64,000 nucleotides of DNA from an uncultured Sphingomonadaceae bacterium (GTDB taxonomy: Bacteria; Pseudomonadota; Alphaproteobacteria; Sphingomonadales; Sphingomonadaceae), in contig CANLQI010000001.1 of assembly GCA_947493325.1 (NCBI GenBank), forward strand, positions 1,751,375 to 1,815,374. The letters run 5' to 3'. The notes beneath the pieces are model-generated. The model was not told the origin of the DNA, did not search any database, and saw only the letters and a list, made by a program, of their open reading frames with translations. This document shows positions 25,540-35,829 of this stretch, one piece after another; the first letter of the stretch is position 1, and the number at the start of each line of letters is the position of its first letter. The translations under genes were made by a program, and so were the position numbers.

Positions 25540-27444
25540 TTAATAACCATCCCGATTATGCATGAACTCAGGGACTAATGTTTTCAACAATGATATTGCA
25601 GCCTCGCTATTTCCTTCAGCAAGATTTTTCTGCATGATTTTGAGATGATCTTCGAGCTCTGGCCAAGGTAAAAAACTCTCTTCAGCCTTCATGATTTTTT
25701 TATGGGCCGTGCTCTGAGGATTGTCTCCGATCAAGAGCTCTTCGTAAAGTTTTTCACCGGGTCGTAATCCTATTTCGATTATTTCAATATCTCCATTCGG
25801 ATTCGATGCATTTTTTATGGAAAGTCCCGAAAGGTTTATCATGGATTCAGCCAAATCTATGATGCGAACAGATTCACCCATATCTAAAACATATACTTCT
25901 CCACCCTTTGCCATAGCACCTGCCTGGATGACAAGTTGTGCAGCTTCAGGTATGGTCATGAAGTATCGAGTAATATTACGATGTGTGACAGTTATCGGTC
26001 CGCCTTGTTTTATTTGGCGCATAAAGTGTGGAACAACAGAGCCACTTGACCCCAATACATTACCAAAACGCACCATCGCAAATCGCGTCTTACTTCCCCT
26101 GTGAGACAATGCTTGCAGCACAAGTTCACAACAGCGTTTGCTGGCCCCCATTACGTTGGTCGGCCTTACGGCCTTGTCGGTACTGACAAGTATGAAGTGG
26201 GCGACCCCCGTCAACTCTGCCTCAAGCGCAGCATTCAGGGTGCCAAAGATATTATTTTTAAGTCCTGCGAGTGGGTTGGCTTCAACCAGAGGTACATGTT
26301 TGTATGCGGCAGCATGGAAAACAGTCTCCGGCTGCCATTTTTCAAACAGGCGCTTCATCTGCGGGCGCTCTACAACACTGACCAATTCAGGAATAATCTC
26401 GACCTGGATTTTATCATTTGACCTTGCCACCTCATCTGTTAGTTCCTGATCGATGAAATAAAGGCCAACCTCAGATATTTCTGCCAATATCAAACGATTG
26501 GGATTCTGTTTCAATATTTGTCGACAAAGCTCGCTACCAATCGAACCGCCTGCACCAGTTACCATCACGGTTTTTCCCGCTACAGTATGAACCATAAGTG
26601 ACAGGTCGGGCTTGACCGAGCTTCTACCGAGCAAATCCTCAACCGAAACATCGCGTAAGTCGCTTATGGAAACTTTGTCGTCCAGTATATGCGAAAGTCT
26701 TGGCAGCATTTTCACTTTGAGCGAATACTGACTCATGGAAGTGATGATTCGTTTTTGCTCGGCCCTGGAAGCATTCGGAAAAGCAAGCAAAACATCAGTT
26801 ATGCTGTAACGATGCAAAACCTTTTCAAGCATTTTGGATGAGAAAACCGGAACTCCATTTAATTTTTGTCCGGCAAGATTTTCATTGTCATCCATAAAAG
26901 CTTTCAAAATCATGGAAGGCTCTCCACGCAAAGAAGCTGCAAGTTGTTGTCCGGAATTGCCAGCGCCATAAATCAACACGTTTCTGCGAACGCCCTGATA
27001 GGTTTGCATATTCAATATATCTACCAACAGGTAACGAATCACGATTCGGCTAAGCGCCAATAGAAAGAAAAACAATATAGGATGCAAAAGTGCTATTGTA
27101 CGGGGGACCCCCGGAATCACGTAAAAGCCAAAGACAACCAGCATTGGGATAGTAAAGACGGCCACAGCTTTCGCTAGACCGAAAATTGTTCCAGCACCTG
27201 CAAAACGAAATACGACTCTGTATACGCCAGAAAGGAAAAATATCGGTAGCCAGAAAAGCAGTGAAAGCAATATTGTAATTGCAATCGAGTCATTCCACAG
27301 CATCCAGCTTCCAAGCCGGAGGGAGAATGCTATCCATACGGCAAAAACACATAAGACAGCATCCAGCGCGATAACAATGGCACGCTTTATCCAGCGGTCG
27401 AGATCTAATAAACCACTTAGGAAATGGGAAAAATAATCAAGCAA
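25540..27444 (-). CDS. Membrane-bound nucleotide-sugar 4,6-dehydratase (PglF/CapD/WbpM family)
   Basis: This is a protein of about 634 residues with four N-terminal membrane segments, a first Rossmann fold (IYGAGNSGQQLA, CoA-binding-like) and the SDR domain with TGAGGSIGSELCRQI, AAYKHVPLVE and STDKAVRPTNVMGASKR, where the usual Tyr is Met, as in long PglF/WbpM enzymes. It makes UDP-4-keto-6-deoxy-HexNAc. No ATG precedes the first membrane helix. The TTG at 27444 follows AAGGA, while the frame is open to another TTG at 27474. It opens the polysaccharide locus. Confidence 0.9.
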   Translation of the reverse strand: MLDYFSHFLSGLLDLDRWIKRAIVIALDAVLCVFAVWIAFSLRLGSWMLWNDSIAITILLSLLFWLPIFFLSGVYRVVFRFAGAGTIFGLAKAVAVFTIPMLVVFGFYVIPGVPRTIALLHPILFFFLLALSRIVIRYLLVDILNMQTYQGVRRNVLIYGAGNSGQQLAASLRGEPSMILKAFMDDNENLAGQKLNGVPVFSSKMLEKVLHRYSITDVLLAFPNASRAEQKRIITSMSQYSLKVKMLPRLSHILDDKVSISDLRDVSVEDLLGRSSVKPDLSLMVHTVAGKTVMVTGAGGSIGSELCRQILKQNPNRLILAEISEVGLYFIDQELTDEVARSNDKIQVEIIPELVSVVERPQMKRLFEKWQPETVFHAAAYKHVPLVEANPLAGLKNNIFGTLNAALEAELTGVAHFILVSTDKAVRPTNVMGASKRCCELVLQALSHRGSKTRFAMVRFGNVLGSSGSVVPHFMRQIKQGGPITVTHRNITRYFMTIPEAAQLVIQAGAMAKGGEVYVLDMGESVRIIDLAESMINLSGLSIKNASNPNGDIEIIEIGLRPGEKLYEELLIGDNPQSTAHKKIMKAEESFLPWPELEDHLKIMQKNLAEGNSEAAISLLKTLVPEFMHNRDGY

Positions 27445-27772
27445 GGTGCACTCTGTCCTTATAGTAGATCTCAAACATTTTGATTAAACCCGGCGCTAGA
27501 TAATTGCGCTATAAATTTTTAGCAAGTGACCGCGACACAGTCGCCATGACTTTCAAACCTGAAAACCGGTATGATATATTCTTTAGAAATGCAAAACAGT
27601 TTAGCGGTATATTGGTAACCATGCGGCTTCCCTGTATTCATACAATCCTACTAGCCTCTTGTGAACAAGAAGCCATTGTGCGTATAGCCGGTCCAACCCA
27701 AATCAGTCTGAGTACGTCTTTGTTACAACCAGATTGACATTAAACCAACAAAAATATTGAGACACTTTTACC

Positions 27773-28756
27773 ATGGCAATGCCAATTTTAGCAGTAATAG
27801 CAGGGCTTGTAGCATTGTACGGCGGCGGTGAAATACTGGTGCGTGGGGCCGTTCAGCTTGCCAAGCAAATAGGTATGACACCGCTTTTTATCGGACTTGT
27901 CATAATTGGGTTCGGAACATCCATGCCAGAACTTGTGACCAGCCTGCAGGCAGCTATAAATGGCACGCCAGATGTGGCATGGGGCAATATTGTCGGGTCC
28001 AATATCTCCAATACCATATTGATACTCGGTGCAGCTGCCGCAACTGCGCCTATGCTTATAGAGTCAGACGGCCTGAAGCGTGATGCGGGTTTTGGTGTGA
28101 TAGCATCATTATTCCTGTTTTTTCTCGCTTATACAGGGAATATATCCGTATTTACCGGCATTACACTGGTCACGATTTTGTGCGTATATATAGGATATGC
28201 TTATTGGGAAGAAAAACAGGAAACGCTTGTCACACACGGCGCGGCCTATGATAAAGGCGCAGCGCATGCGCTGAATATCCCGGAACAAGAGAGTGAAGAT
28301 ACGGGCTTGGTCAAGCCTGTACTTCTTGTCGCAGGCGGACTGGTACTACTCGTTCTGGGCGGTAATCTGCTCGTCAACGGTGCAGTCAAAATTGCAACTT
28401 TTCTTGGTTTGTCAGAAGCTGTTATCGGCCTTACTATAGTTGCCATCGGCACGTCTTTGCCTGAAATGGTGACCTCCGTCATTGCGGCGTTGCGCGGCGA
28501 AGGGGAAATCGCATTGGGCAACATAGCCGGATCAAATCTTTACAACATTCTTGGCATCGGCGGTGCTACAGCGATTGCCAGCCCAGGCAGTTTCCCTGCA
28601 TCAATAGTCGGATTTGATTTCATAATATTGCTCACATCAAGCTTGGGCCTTTTGGCCATTATTCTTTTCGCCAAGTCTATCAATCGCTACCTTGGGATAC
28701 TGCTCCTGCTGATATATATTGCCTATATTACATTCACTGTGGTGCAATCTGCATAA
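27773..28756 (+). CDS. Calcium/sodium antiporter (YrbG-like, CaCA superfamily)
   Basis: This 327-residue inner-membrane exchanger has the two inverted alpha repeats of the CaCA family: GFGTSMPELVTSLQAA with GNIVGSNISNT in the first half, and AIGTSLPEMVTSVIAA with GNIAGSNLYNILG in the second. A short acidic loop (PEQESED) lies between the halves. It probably exports Ca2+ using the sodium or proton gradient. It stands alone, with about 300 bases of AT-rich, apparently non-coding DNA upstream toward the polysaccharide locus and a pseudogene downstream. Confidence 0.94.
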   Translation: MAMPILAVIAGLVALYGGGEILVRGAVQLAKQIGMTPLFIGLVIIGFGTSMPELVTSLQAAINGTPDVAWGNIVGSNISNTILILGAAAATAPMLIESDGLKRDAGFGVIASLFLFFLAYTGNISVFTGITLVTILCVYIGYAYWEEKQETLVTHGAAYDKGAAHALNIPEQESEDTGLVKPVLLVAGGLVLLVLGGNLLVNGAVKIATFLGLSEAVIGLTIVAIGTSLPEMVTSVIAALRGEGEIALGNIAGSNLYNILGIGGATAIASPGSFPASIVGFDFIILLTSSLGLLAIILFAKSINRYLGILLLLIYIAYITFTVVQSA

Positions 28757-28847
28757 TATCAATACGTTCCTAGCTTTGCAGCTGCCGCAATATACTCTAA
28801 AATAGCAATTGTTTTGATATTTTTGGTATGAGAGCGGCAACGAACCA

Positions 28848-29983
28848 ATGAAATTGAAAATTCTGAGTATTTTCGGGACGAGACCGGAAGCGATCAAGTT
28901 TTTCCCGCTGCTCCATCAATTCCAGTACTGCCGAAATCGATAGTGCCGTATGCGTTACTGCGCAGCATAGAGAAATGCTCGATCAGATTCTGAATATAGC
29001 CGGAATTGTTCCTGACTATGATCTTGATATCATGCGCGAAGCACAATCCCTAGATGAGCTGACAGCACGTCTGCTGACAGGCATCGGACAGGTAATTGAC
29101 AGACACAAACCCGACCGTGTTTTGGTACAGGGTGATACAGCAACAGCCATGGTCGGCGCGCTGGCGGCATATTATCGCCAGATTCCCGTAGGACATATTG
29201 AGGCAGGATTGCGAAGCCACGATATCTATAATCCCTAGCCAGAAGAGGTAAACCGCAAGATTATAGGCAATATTGCCGATATGCATTTTACGCCGACCAA
29301 GACAGCCGCGACAGCTTTGCGCAGGGAAGCTGTTGATGAAACAAGCATTTACGTGGTTGGCAATACAGTGGTGGATGCATTGCAATGGATGCAGGAACGA
29401 ATAAAGACGAAACCGGCAATCGTTTCCAGTTTGGAAGCATCTGTTCATCCTTTCAAAGGCCGCCGTATTATTGGCGTTACCTGCCACAGACATGAGAATC
29501 TGGGAGAAAACCTGCAGAATATTACGGATGCACTCATCCGAATTGCCCGGCGCGATGACATTGCGATTATTTTACCCGTCCATCCCAATCCTGCTATTTC
29601 AGGGCTCGTGAAGAATAAATTGGGGGATATAGACAATATTTCCCTGATAGATCCGCTTGATTATCCCAATTTTGTTCATTTACTGAAGCGGTGCGATATC
29701 ATCTTAACCGACAGTGGCGGCGTGCAGGAAGAGGCACCGACATTTGGCACGCCGGTCTTAATATTGCGTGATACCACAGAACGGCCCGAAGCCGTTGAAG
29801 CTGGCACCGCCCGATTAATAGGAACCGACAGCAGTCATATCGTAGCTGAAACATTCCGCCTGTTGGATGATAAGGTGGCTTATAGTGAAATGGCCTGTCA
29901 ACATTAATCCATTCGGCGATGGCAAAACAAGCTTTAGGATAGCAAATATCCTCAAAGAACACCATAACATCGAACTTGGATAA
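28848..29983 (+). pseudogene. Decayed UDP-N-acetylglucosamine 2-epimerase (second wecB)
   Basis: The family signature is present along the whole length but broken by at least three lesions. ATG at 28848 begins KILSIFGTRPEAIKFFPLL and hits a stop near 28940. After a +1 shift the frame continues as SAVCVTAQHREMLDQ through VQGDTATAMVG and VGHIEAGLRSHDIYNP, then a TAG at 29236 stands where Trp is normal (P-W-PEE). The same frame resumes (PEEVNRKI) through TCHRHENLGEN and LTDSGGVQEEAPTFGTPVL. A second shift near 29900 is needed to read NPFGDGK. An intact wecB is at 16474-17592, so loss is probably tolerated. Confidence 0.9.
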
Positions 29984-30009
29984 TAATTACAGCAAGCTAT
30001 AGTTCACAT

Positions 30010-31014
30010 ATGTCTCAGCCAATCCTCGTCACTGGCAGCGCCGGGTTTATCGGTCATGCTCTTACAAAAGCCCTGCTATCACGCGAAGAGGCAGTGGTGG
30101 GCATTGATAACCTTAATGATTATTATGACCCTGCCCTGAAACAGGCCCGCCTTGATGATATTGACAGCGTCAAAAAAGGCACATTTGCCTTTCACCAAGT
30201 CGATCTGGCAGATCATGCCGCCCTGAATAACATTCTCGCAGCCTATGAATTCAGGCAGATTGTGCATCTGGGGGCGCAGGCAGGTGTGCGCTATTCAATT
30301 GAGAACCCGCGTGCTTACGTACATTCCAACCTCTCCGGCCATGTCAATATTCTGGAAGCCGCCCGCGAGCAGAAAGTGGCGCATATGGTCTATGCTTCTT
30401 CCTCGTCAGTCTATGGCTTGGCTGACAGGCTGCCTCTTGCCGAAAGCAACCGGGTTGATCACCCGATATCGCTTTATGCGGCGACCAAAAAAGCCGATGA
30501 ATTGATGAGCGAGACATATGCGCACCTATATGGTGTGCCGATGACAGGCCTGCGCTTTTTTACCGTTTACGGCCCATGGGGAAGGCCGGATATGGCCTAT
30601 TGGAAGTTCACCAAAGCTATCCTGAACGGTGAACCGATAGAAGTCTATAATAATGGTGATATGCGCCGCGATTTTACCTATATTGATGATATTGTCGGCG
30701 GTATAATTGCCGCTCTGGACAATCCGCCGAAACAGGATGGTCAGGAAAAACCAGGCGGCAGTACCAATGCACATGCGATATATAACATCGGTAACAATCG
30801 CCCTGAAGAATTAGGCGATATGATTGCCGTTATCGAAAAATCCTGCGGCATTGAAGCACAGAAAAATTATCTGCCGATGCAGGCGGGCGATGTGTATGAA
30901 ACTTACGCAGACATTACGGCGATCACCCGGGACTTGGGGTATAGGCCGACCACATCCATTGAAACAGGCTTGCCGGCATTTGTTGAGTGGTACCGCCAAT
31001 ATCATGGCGTTTAA
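30010..31014 (+). CDS. NAD-dependent epimerase, UDP-glucuronate 4-epimerase-like
   Basis: This 334-residue extended SDR enzyme has TGSAGFIG (NAD binding), the Ser in ASSSSVYG, YAATKKADE (the YxxxK catalytic pair), FFTVYGPWGRPDMA and a C-terminal GYRPTTSIETGLPAFVEWY. Length and the FTVYGPWGRPDMA block are typical of UDP-glucuronate 4-epimerases (LpsL/WbnF type), which make UDP-GalA. It follows the decayed wecB by 26 bases, so it may be the survivor of a second sugar-nucleotide operon, and precedes hslV by 45 bases. Confidence 0.88.
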   Translation: MSQPILVTGSAGFIGHALTKALLSREEAVVGIDNLNDYYDPALKQARLDDIDSVKKGTFAFHQVDLADHAALNNILAAYEFRQIVHLGAQAGVRYSIENPRAYVHSNLSGHVNILEAAREQKVAHMVYASSSSVYGLADRLPLAESNRVDHPISLYAATKKADELMSETYAHLYGVPMTGLRFFTVYGPWGRPDMAYWKFTKAILNGEPIEVYNNGDMRRDFTYIDDIVGGIIAALDNPPKQDGQEKPGGSTNAHAIYNIGNNRPEELGDMIAVIEKSCGIEAQKNYLPMQAGDVYETYADITAITRDLGYRPTTSIETGLPAFVEWYRQYHGV

Positions 31015-31059
31015 AGCTCCTGCTTGCACTCTGAGGACAATCAACCCATATCCTTTTGC

Positions 31060-31626
31060 ATGAATAATAATGAACAAAGCTCCATGCCCGCCTGGCATGG
31101 CACAACAATTATCGGCGTCCGCAAAAATGGCAAAGCTGTCATTGCAGGTGACGGACAGGTTTCCATGGGTCAAACAGTCATGAAGCCCAATGCCAAAAAG
31201 GTCCGGCAACTGCACGATGGCTCTGTCATCGGGGGTTTTGCAGGCGCGACAGCCGATGCTTTCACCTTGTTTGAAAGATTGGAAGGCAAGCTGGAGCGCC
31301 ATAATGGTCAGCTTTTGCGCGCTGCTGTCGAACTCGCCAAGGACTGGCGCACCGACAAATATCTGCGCAATCTGGAAGCGATGATGATTGTCGCGGACAA
31401 GGAAGTCACCCTGATCCTCACGGGCAATGGCGACGTGCTGGAACCGGTGGATGGCATTGCCGCGATAGGCTCTGGCGGGAATTACGCTCTCGCAGCCGCC
31501 CGCGCGCTGATGGAGTATGAGGAAGACGCAGAGAAAATCGCGCGCAAAGCCATGGGCATTGCCGCCGATGTATGCGTCTATACCAATGACCAGCTCACTG
31601 TCGAAGTGATGGACAGCGCCGATTGA
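31060..31626 (+). CDS. hslV: ATP-dependent protease subunit HslV
   Basis: This is the peptidase subunit of the HslVU (ClpQY) protease, a two-ring cytosolic complex. After removal of the short leader the mature chain starts at the catalytic Thr pair ([23 protein letters not shown]). RKVR-like positions, [18 protein letters not shown] and [15 protein letters not shown] are all present. The frame is open from a TTG at 31024, but ATG 31060 or ATG 31084 is more likely; neither has a strong ribosome site. The partner hslU is separated by an unrelated oxidoreductase gene, which is unusual for this pair. Confidence 0.95.
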   Translation: MNNNEQSSMPAWHGTTIIGVRKNGKAVIAGDGQVSMGQTVMKPNAKKVRQLHDGSVIGGFAGATADAFTLFERLEGKLERHNGQLLRAAVELAKDWRTDKYLRNLEAMMIVADKEVTLILTGNGDVLEPVDGIAAIGSGGNYALAAARALMEYEEDAEKIARKAMGIAADVCVYTNDQLTVEVMDSAD

Positions 31627-31645
31627 TGATATTATCGGTGATCCC

Positions 31646-32779
31646 ATGGGAGCACCGCATCATCTAAGCCGCCGCACACTTGTTGCAGGCGGAGGCGCGC
31701 TCGCCGGGCTTGCTTTGCTGCCTGGCTGTGCGGCTACGGGCACAATTTCACCTGCAATAGCTTCCGCTCCCTGCCTTCCCAAGGTCAAAGCACGCGCAGG
31801 CCGGGTGATACGCCAATTGGTGGGCCTGCGTCCCTACCGCCCCTCCGGTTTTGTGGTGCGGCGCGAATTGCTGGGCGACAAGCATATCATTCACAATTAC
31901 GGCCATGGCGGCGGCGGTATCACGCTGAGCTGGGGCAGCTCACGCCTGGCTGTTGATCTCAGCCTGCAGGAGCAATATGGCCCGGTCGCCGTTCTGGGTG
32001 CGGGTATCATGGGCCTCACCACCGCGCGGCTGCTGCAGGAGGCGGGGCGCAAAGTCACGATCTACACCAGCCAGCTTACCCCGCACACCACATCGAATAT
32101 CGCGGGCGGACAATGGTATCCCAGCTCGGTTTTCCGGCACGCGGCGGCCACGCCCGCATTTCTGGACCAGTTCGTGCGCGCCGCGGCCTATAGCTATCAG
32201 CGGTTTCAGATTATGACAGGCGAAGAATATGGCGTGCGCTGGCTCACCAATTACGATCTGTCCCGCCGCAAGCCGCGCATGGGCAGAATTGACAGCCTGG
32301 TCGCCTCCATGCTGCCCGACATGCGCACGCTATCCGGCGATGAAAGCCCGTTCGGCGCGCCCTATGCCCGCAGGTGGCAGGGCATGTATATCGAACCGAG
32401 CCGTTTCCTGCGGGCGCTGCAACGTGATATCCTGATAGCGGGCGGGAAAATCGAAGTACGTCATTTTGATGACAAAGCGCAACTGGCGGCGCTCAGCGAA
32501 GGCACGATATTCAACTGCACCGGTCTGGGCGCGGCCAAGCTATTCGGCGATACCGAATTGACGCCGGTGCGCGGCCAGCTTGAGATACTCGTCCCGCAAC
32601 CAGAGATTGACTATGCCTATGTCGCCTATAACGGCGCCTATATGTTCCCGCGTTCTGACGGACTCGTGCTAGGCGGTACACATGACGAAGGCGCAACTGA
32701 CCTTACGCCCGACCCGCGCGCCTCACAAAGCATATTGAACCGTCACCGCATGATCGCTGATAATATGCGCTGTGCTTGA
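31646..32779 (+). CDS. D-amino-acid-oxidase-like FAD lipoprotein, apparently circularly permuted
   Basis: This is a 377-residue protein. It begins with a twin-Arg-like, lipobox-bearing signal (SRRTLVAGGGALAGLALLPGC). Residues about 52-105 contain GLRPYRPSGF and IIHNYGHGGGGITLSWG, which in classical D-amino-acid oxidase and D-aspartate oxidase are the C-terminal FAD/substrate block. Only then comes the FAD Rossmann motif VLGAGIMGL (118-124), TTSNIAGGQWYP, the substrate domain and FNCTGLGA, and the protein stops at SILNRHRMIAD, just where the moved block would normally start. It probably oxidises an amine or D-amino acid at the cell envelope. It sits 19 bases after hslV and 55 before hslU. Confidence 0.85.
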   Translation: MGAPHHLSRRTLVAGGGALAGLALLPGCAATGTISPAIASAPCLPKVKARAGRVIRQLVGLRPYRPSGFVVRRELLGDKHIIHNYGHGGGGITLSWGSSRLAVDLSLQEQYGPVAVLGAGIMGLTTARLLQEAGRKVTIYTSQLTPHTTSNIAGGQWYPSSVFRHAAATPAFLDQFVRAAAYSYQRFQIMTGEEYGVRWLTNYDLSRRKPRMGRIDSLVASMLPDMRTLSGDESPFGAPYARRWQGMYIEPSRFLRALQRDILIAGGKIEVRHFDDKAQLAALSEGTIFNCTGLGAAKLFGDTELTPVRGQLEILVPQPEIDYAYVAYNGAYMFPRSDGLVLGGTHDEGATDLTPDPRASQSILNRHRMIADNMRCA

Positions 32780-32834
32780 TAGTTCGATATTAAACCCTAA
32801 ATCGGGGTTCTGAAACTATCATTATTTGGACATT

Positions 32835-34136
<1,302 letters not shown>

Positions 34137-34145
34137 CCACATCTA

Positions 34146-34186
34146 ATATGCGCGGGCGGGAACTTTTCTGTCTCTCGTGCGCATAT
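34146..34186. other. Inverted repeat downstream of hslU
   Basis: ATATGCGC at 34146-34153 pairs with GCGCATAT at 34179-34186 across a 25-base loop and is followed by ATTTTAT. It could be a weak terminator for hslU, or could mask the GTG start at 34177 of the next gene, which supports the ATG at 34192 as the real start. Confidence 0.3.
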
Positions 34187-34191
34187 ATTTT

Positions 34192-35244
34192 ATGTTGTTA
34201 AATCTATTCAATCGCCGCCAGACGGTCATCGCGCCATATACCGGCTATCGCAATGCCGAAAAACTGCATGTGAGCGCCCGGGTATTGCGGCAGCGACCGG
34301 AGCGTGAAGCCGCCAAGAATAGCTTTTCCAAGTTTCTACATCTGCTCAGCCTTTATGCATCCGATGAAGTTCCGCATGCAAAAGTCACCTTGCATGGATA
34401 TGGGCAGGAGGTCACCAAGGCCGCGAATGATGAGGGCTTTGTCCATTTCGAAATTGATTTGGATGACATCCCCCTGCCTTTGCATGCGGAATGGGAAAGT
34501 GTCACTCTCTCGCTTTCCGCAAAAGACCATGTTCCTGTGCCTGCGCCTGTTCTGGTCCCCGGCACGGATGGGCGGCTGGGCATAATTTCCGATATTGACG
34601 ACACGATCATCGAAACCGGTGCGACCGATTTCATCCGCAACTGGCGGCGCGTATTGGTACAGCTTCCCGACGACCGCATCATGGTGCCAGGTGCAGCGGA
34701 CATGTATCGGACGCTAGGCGCGGCGTCGAAACCGGATATGGACGCGCCACTGACACGGCCATTCTTCTACGTATCCTCCAGCCCGTGGAATCTGTTCGGC
34801 TTTCTGACGCGGTTTATGGAGATAAACAATATTCCGCCCGGTGTCCTGATGCTGCGCGACTGGGATTTCAGCCCGAAAACACTGGGCAATAGCAGCCACG
34901 GCGAACACAAGCGGCGGCAGATAGAAAGCATATTGGAATTTTATCCGGACATGCGCTTTGTTTTGATCGGTGATTACACACAGGGCGACGCGGAAGCATT
35001 TGCACAGATTGTGAAAAACGACTCTGCACGCATCGCTGCGGTATTTATTCGTACGGCAGAAGGCGAGAAACTGCGCGGTATCAAGGCTGTGGCAGCAGAC
35101 GCTATCCGTGATGCCGGAGTGCCAATATGGACCGGACCGGCTTTTGACGAGGGCAAGGATTTTCTGGCGGGGATAAATCTGGCTTCTCCGCAGGAGGTCG
35201 GTGAAATTGTTGAAACCATGAAGGAAACAGACGAAACGGCCTAG
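34192..35244 (+). CDS. APP1-type phosphatase (DUF2183), phosphatidate phosphatase-like
   Basis: This is a protein of about 350 residues. The second half is the DUF2183/App1 catalytic domain: ISDIDDTIIETGATDFIRN (the DxDxT HAD-type motif), FFYVSSSPWNLFGFLTRF and FVLIGDYTQGDAEAF. Yeast App1 is a Mg-dependent phosphatidate phosphatase; bacterial relatives are mostly uncharacterised. No signal peptide is evident, so it is probably cytosolic. I choose ATG 34192 rather than GTG 34177 because of the hairpin over the latter. Confidence 0.85.
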   Translation: MLLNLFNRRQTVIAPYTGYRNAEKLHVSARVLRQRPEREAAKNSFSKFLHLLSLYASDEVPHAKVTLHGYGQEVTKAANDEGFVHFEIDLDDIPLPLHAEWESVTLSLSAKDHVPVPAPVLVPGTDGRLGIISDIDDTIIETGATDFIRNWRRVLVQLPDDRIMVPGAADMYRTLGAASKPDMDAPLTRPFFYVSSSPWNLFGFLTRFMEINNIPPGVLMLRDWDFSPKTLGNSSHGEHKRRQIESILEFYPDMRFVLIGDYTQGDAEAFAQIVKNDSARIAAVFIRTAEGEKLRGIKAVAADAIRDAGVPIWTGPAFDEGKDFLAGINLASPQEVGEIVETMKETDETA

Positions 35245-35339
35245 CTGCTACGGCAATGATTGCGCCGGGCATCAATGCTGAATTTGCGTTTCAAACTCCA
35301 CTCGGATAGCTTTTCCCTGCAATCACGGGAGGGAATATT

Positions 35340-35744
35340 ATGCCTGAACTCACAGGAAAATGCCATTGCGGCGCGATTAGCTATACGATCAATGCAGAGC
35401 CAATAAATCACGCGCTATGCCACTGTAATGACTGCCGCGGCCATTCCGGGGCGCCCATGGTTGGATGGGCCATGACGCCGGCCGTAACTGTTAAAATTCA
35501 AGGTGAGCCGCAAATCTATAAGAGCTCGGAACATGGCCGCCGCCATTTCTGCGCGGATTGCGGAACCGGGCTGTTTTACACCAACGAGGCGATGCTTCCC
35601 GATTTAATAGACGTGCAGACAGGGACGCTCGACGATCCGAATGCATTGCCGGCGCAGGCACATATTCAGACAGCAGAGCGCATGTCGTGGATGAAAATCG
35701 CGCACGAATTGCCCGAATTTGAACGCTATCCCGAACAGGATTAA
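35340..35744 (+). CDS. GFA family zinc protein (glutathione-dependent formaldehyde-activating-like)
   Basis: This 134-residue protein has the complete GFA/DUF636 zinc-binding pattern: GKCHCGAISY, CHCNDCRG and FCADCGTGLFY. Only a few family members act on S-hydroxymethyl-glutathione and most have no known substrate, so function is unassigned. A strong ribosome site GGGAGG lies eight bases before the ATG. It is probably monocistronic. Confidence 0.92.
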   Translation: MPELTGKCHCGAISYTINAEPINHALCHCNDCRGHSGAPMVGWAMTPAVTVKIQGEPQIYKSSEHGRRHFCADCGTGLFYTNEAMLPDLIDVQTGTLDDPNALPAQAHIQTAERMSWMKIAHELPEFERYPEQD

Positions 35745-35829
35745 ATCTGTTTATTTTTAGGCGGCAAAGCTGTAACCGGCGGGCGATATCGTGCGAATAC
35801 ACATACGATATATCAAAAGGATTTCCTTC

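Noticed and set aside
27504-27737. 77-codon plus-strand frame upstream of the Ca/Na antiporter
   Set aside because: No ribosome site or family resemblance; the region is more likely promoter DNA for the flanking divergent genes.
30811-31647. Minus-strand open frame of 278 codons
   Set aside because: Antisense to the epimerase end and hslV; no ribosome site or motif.
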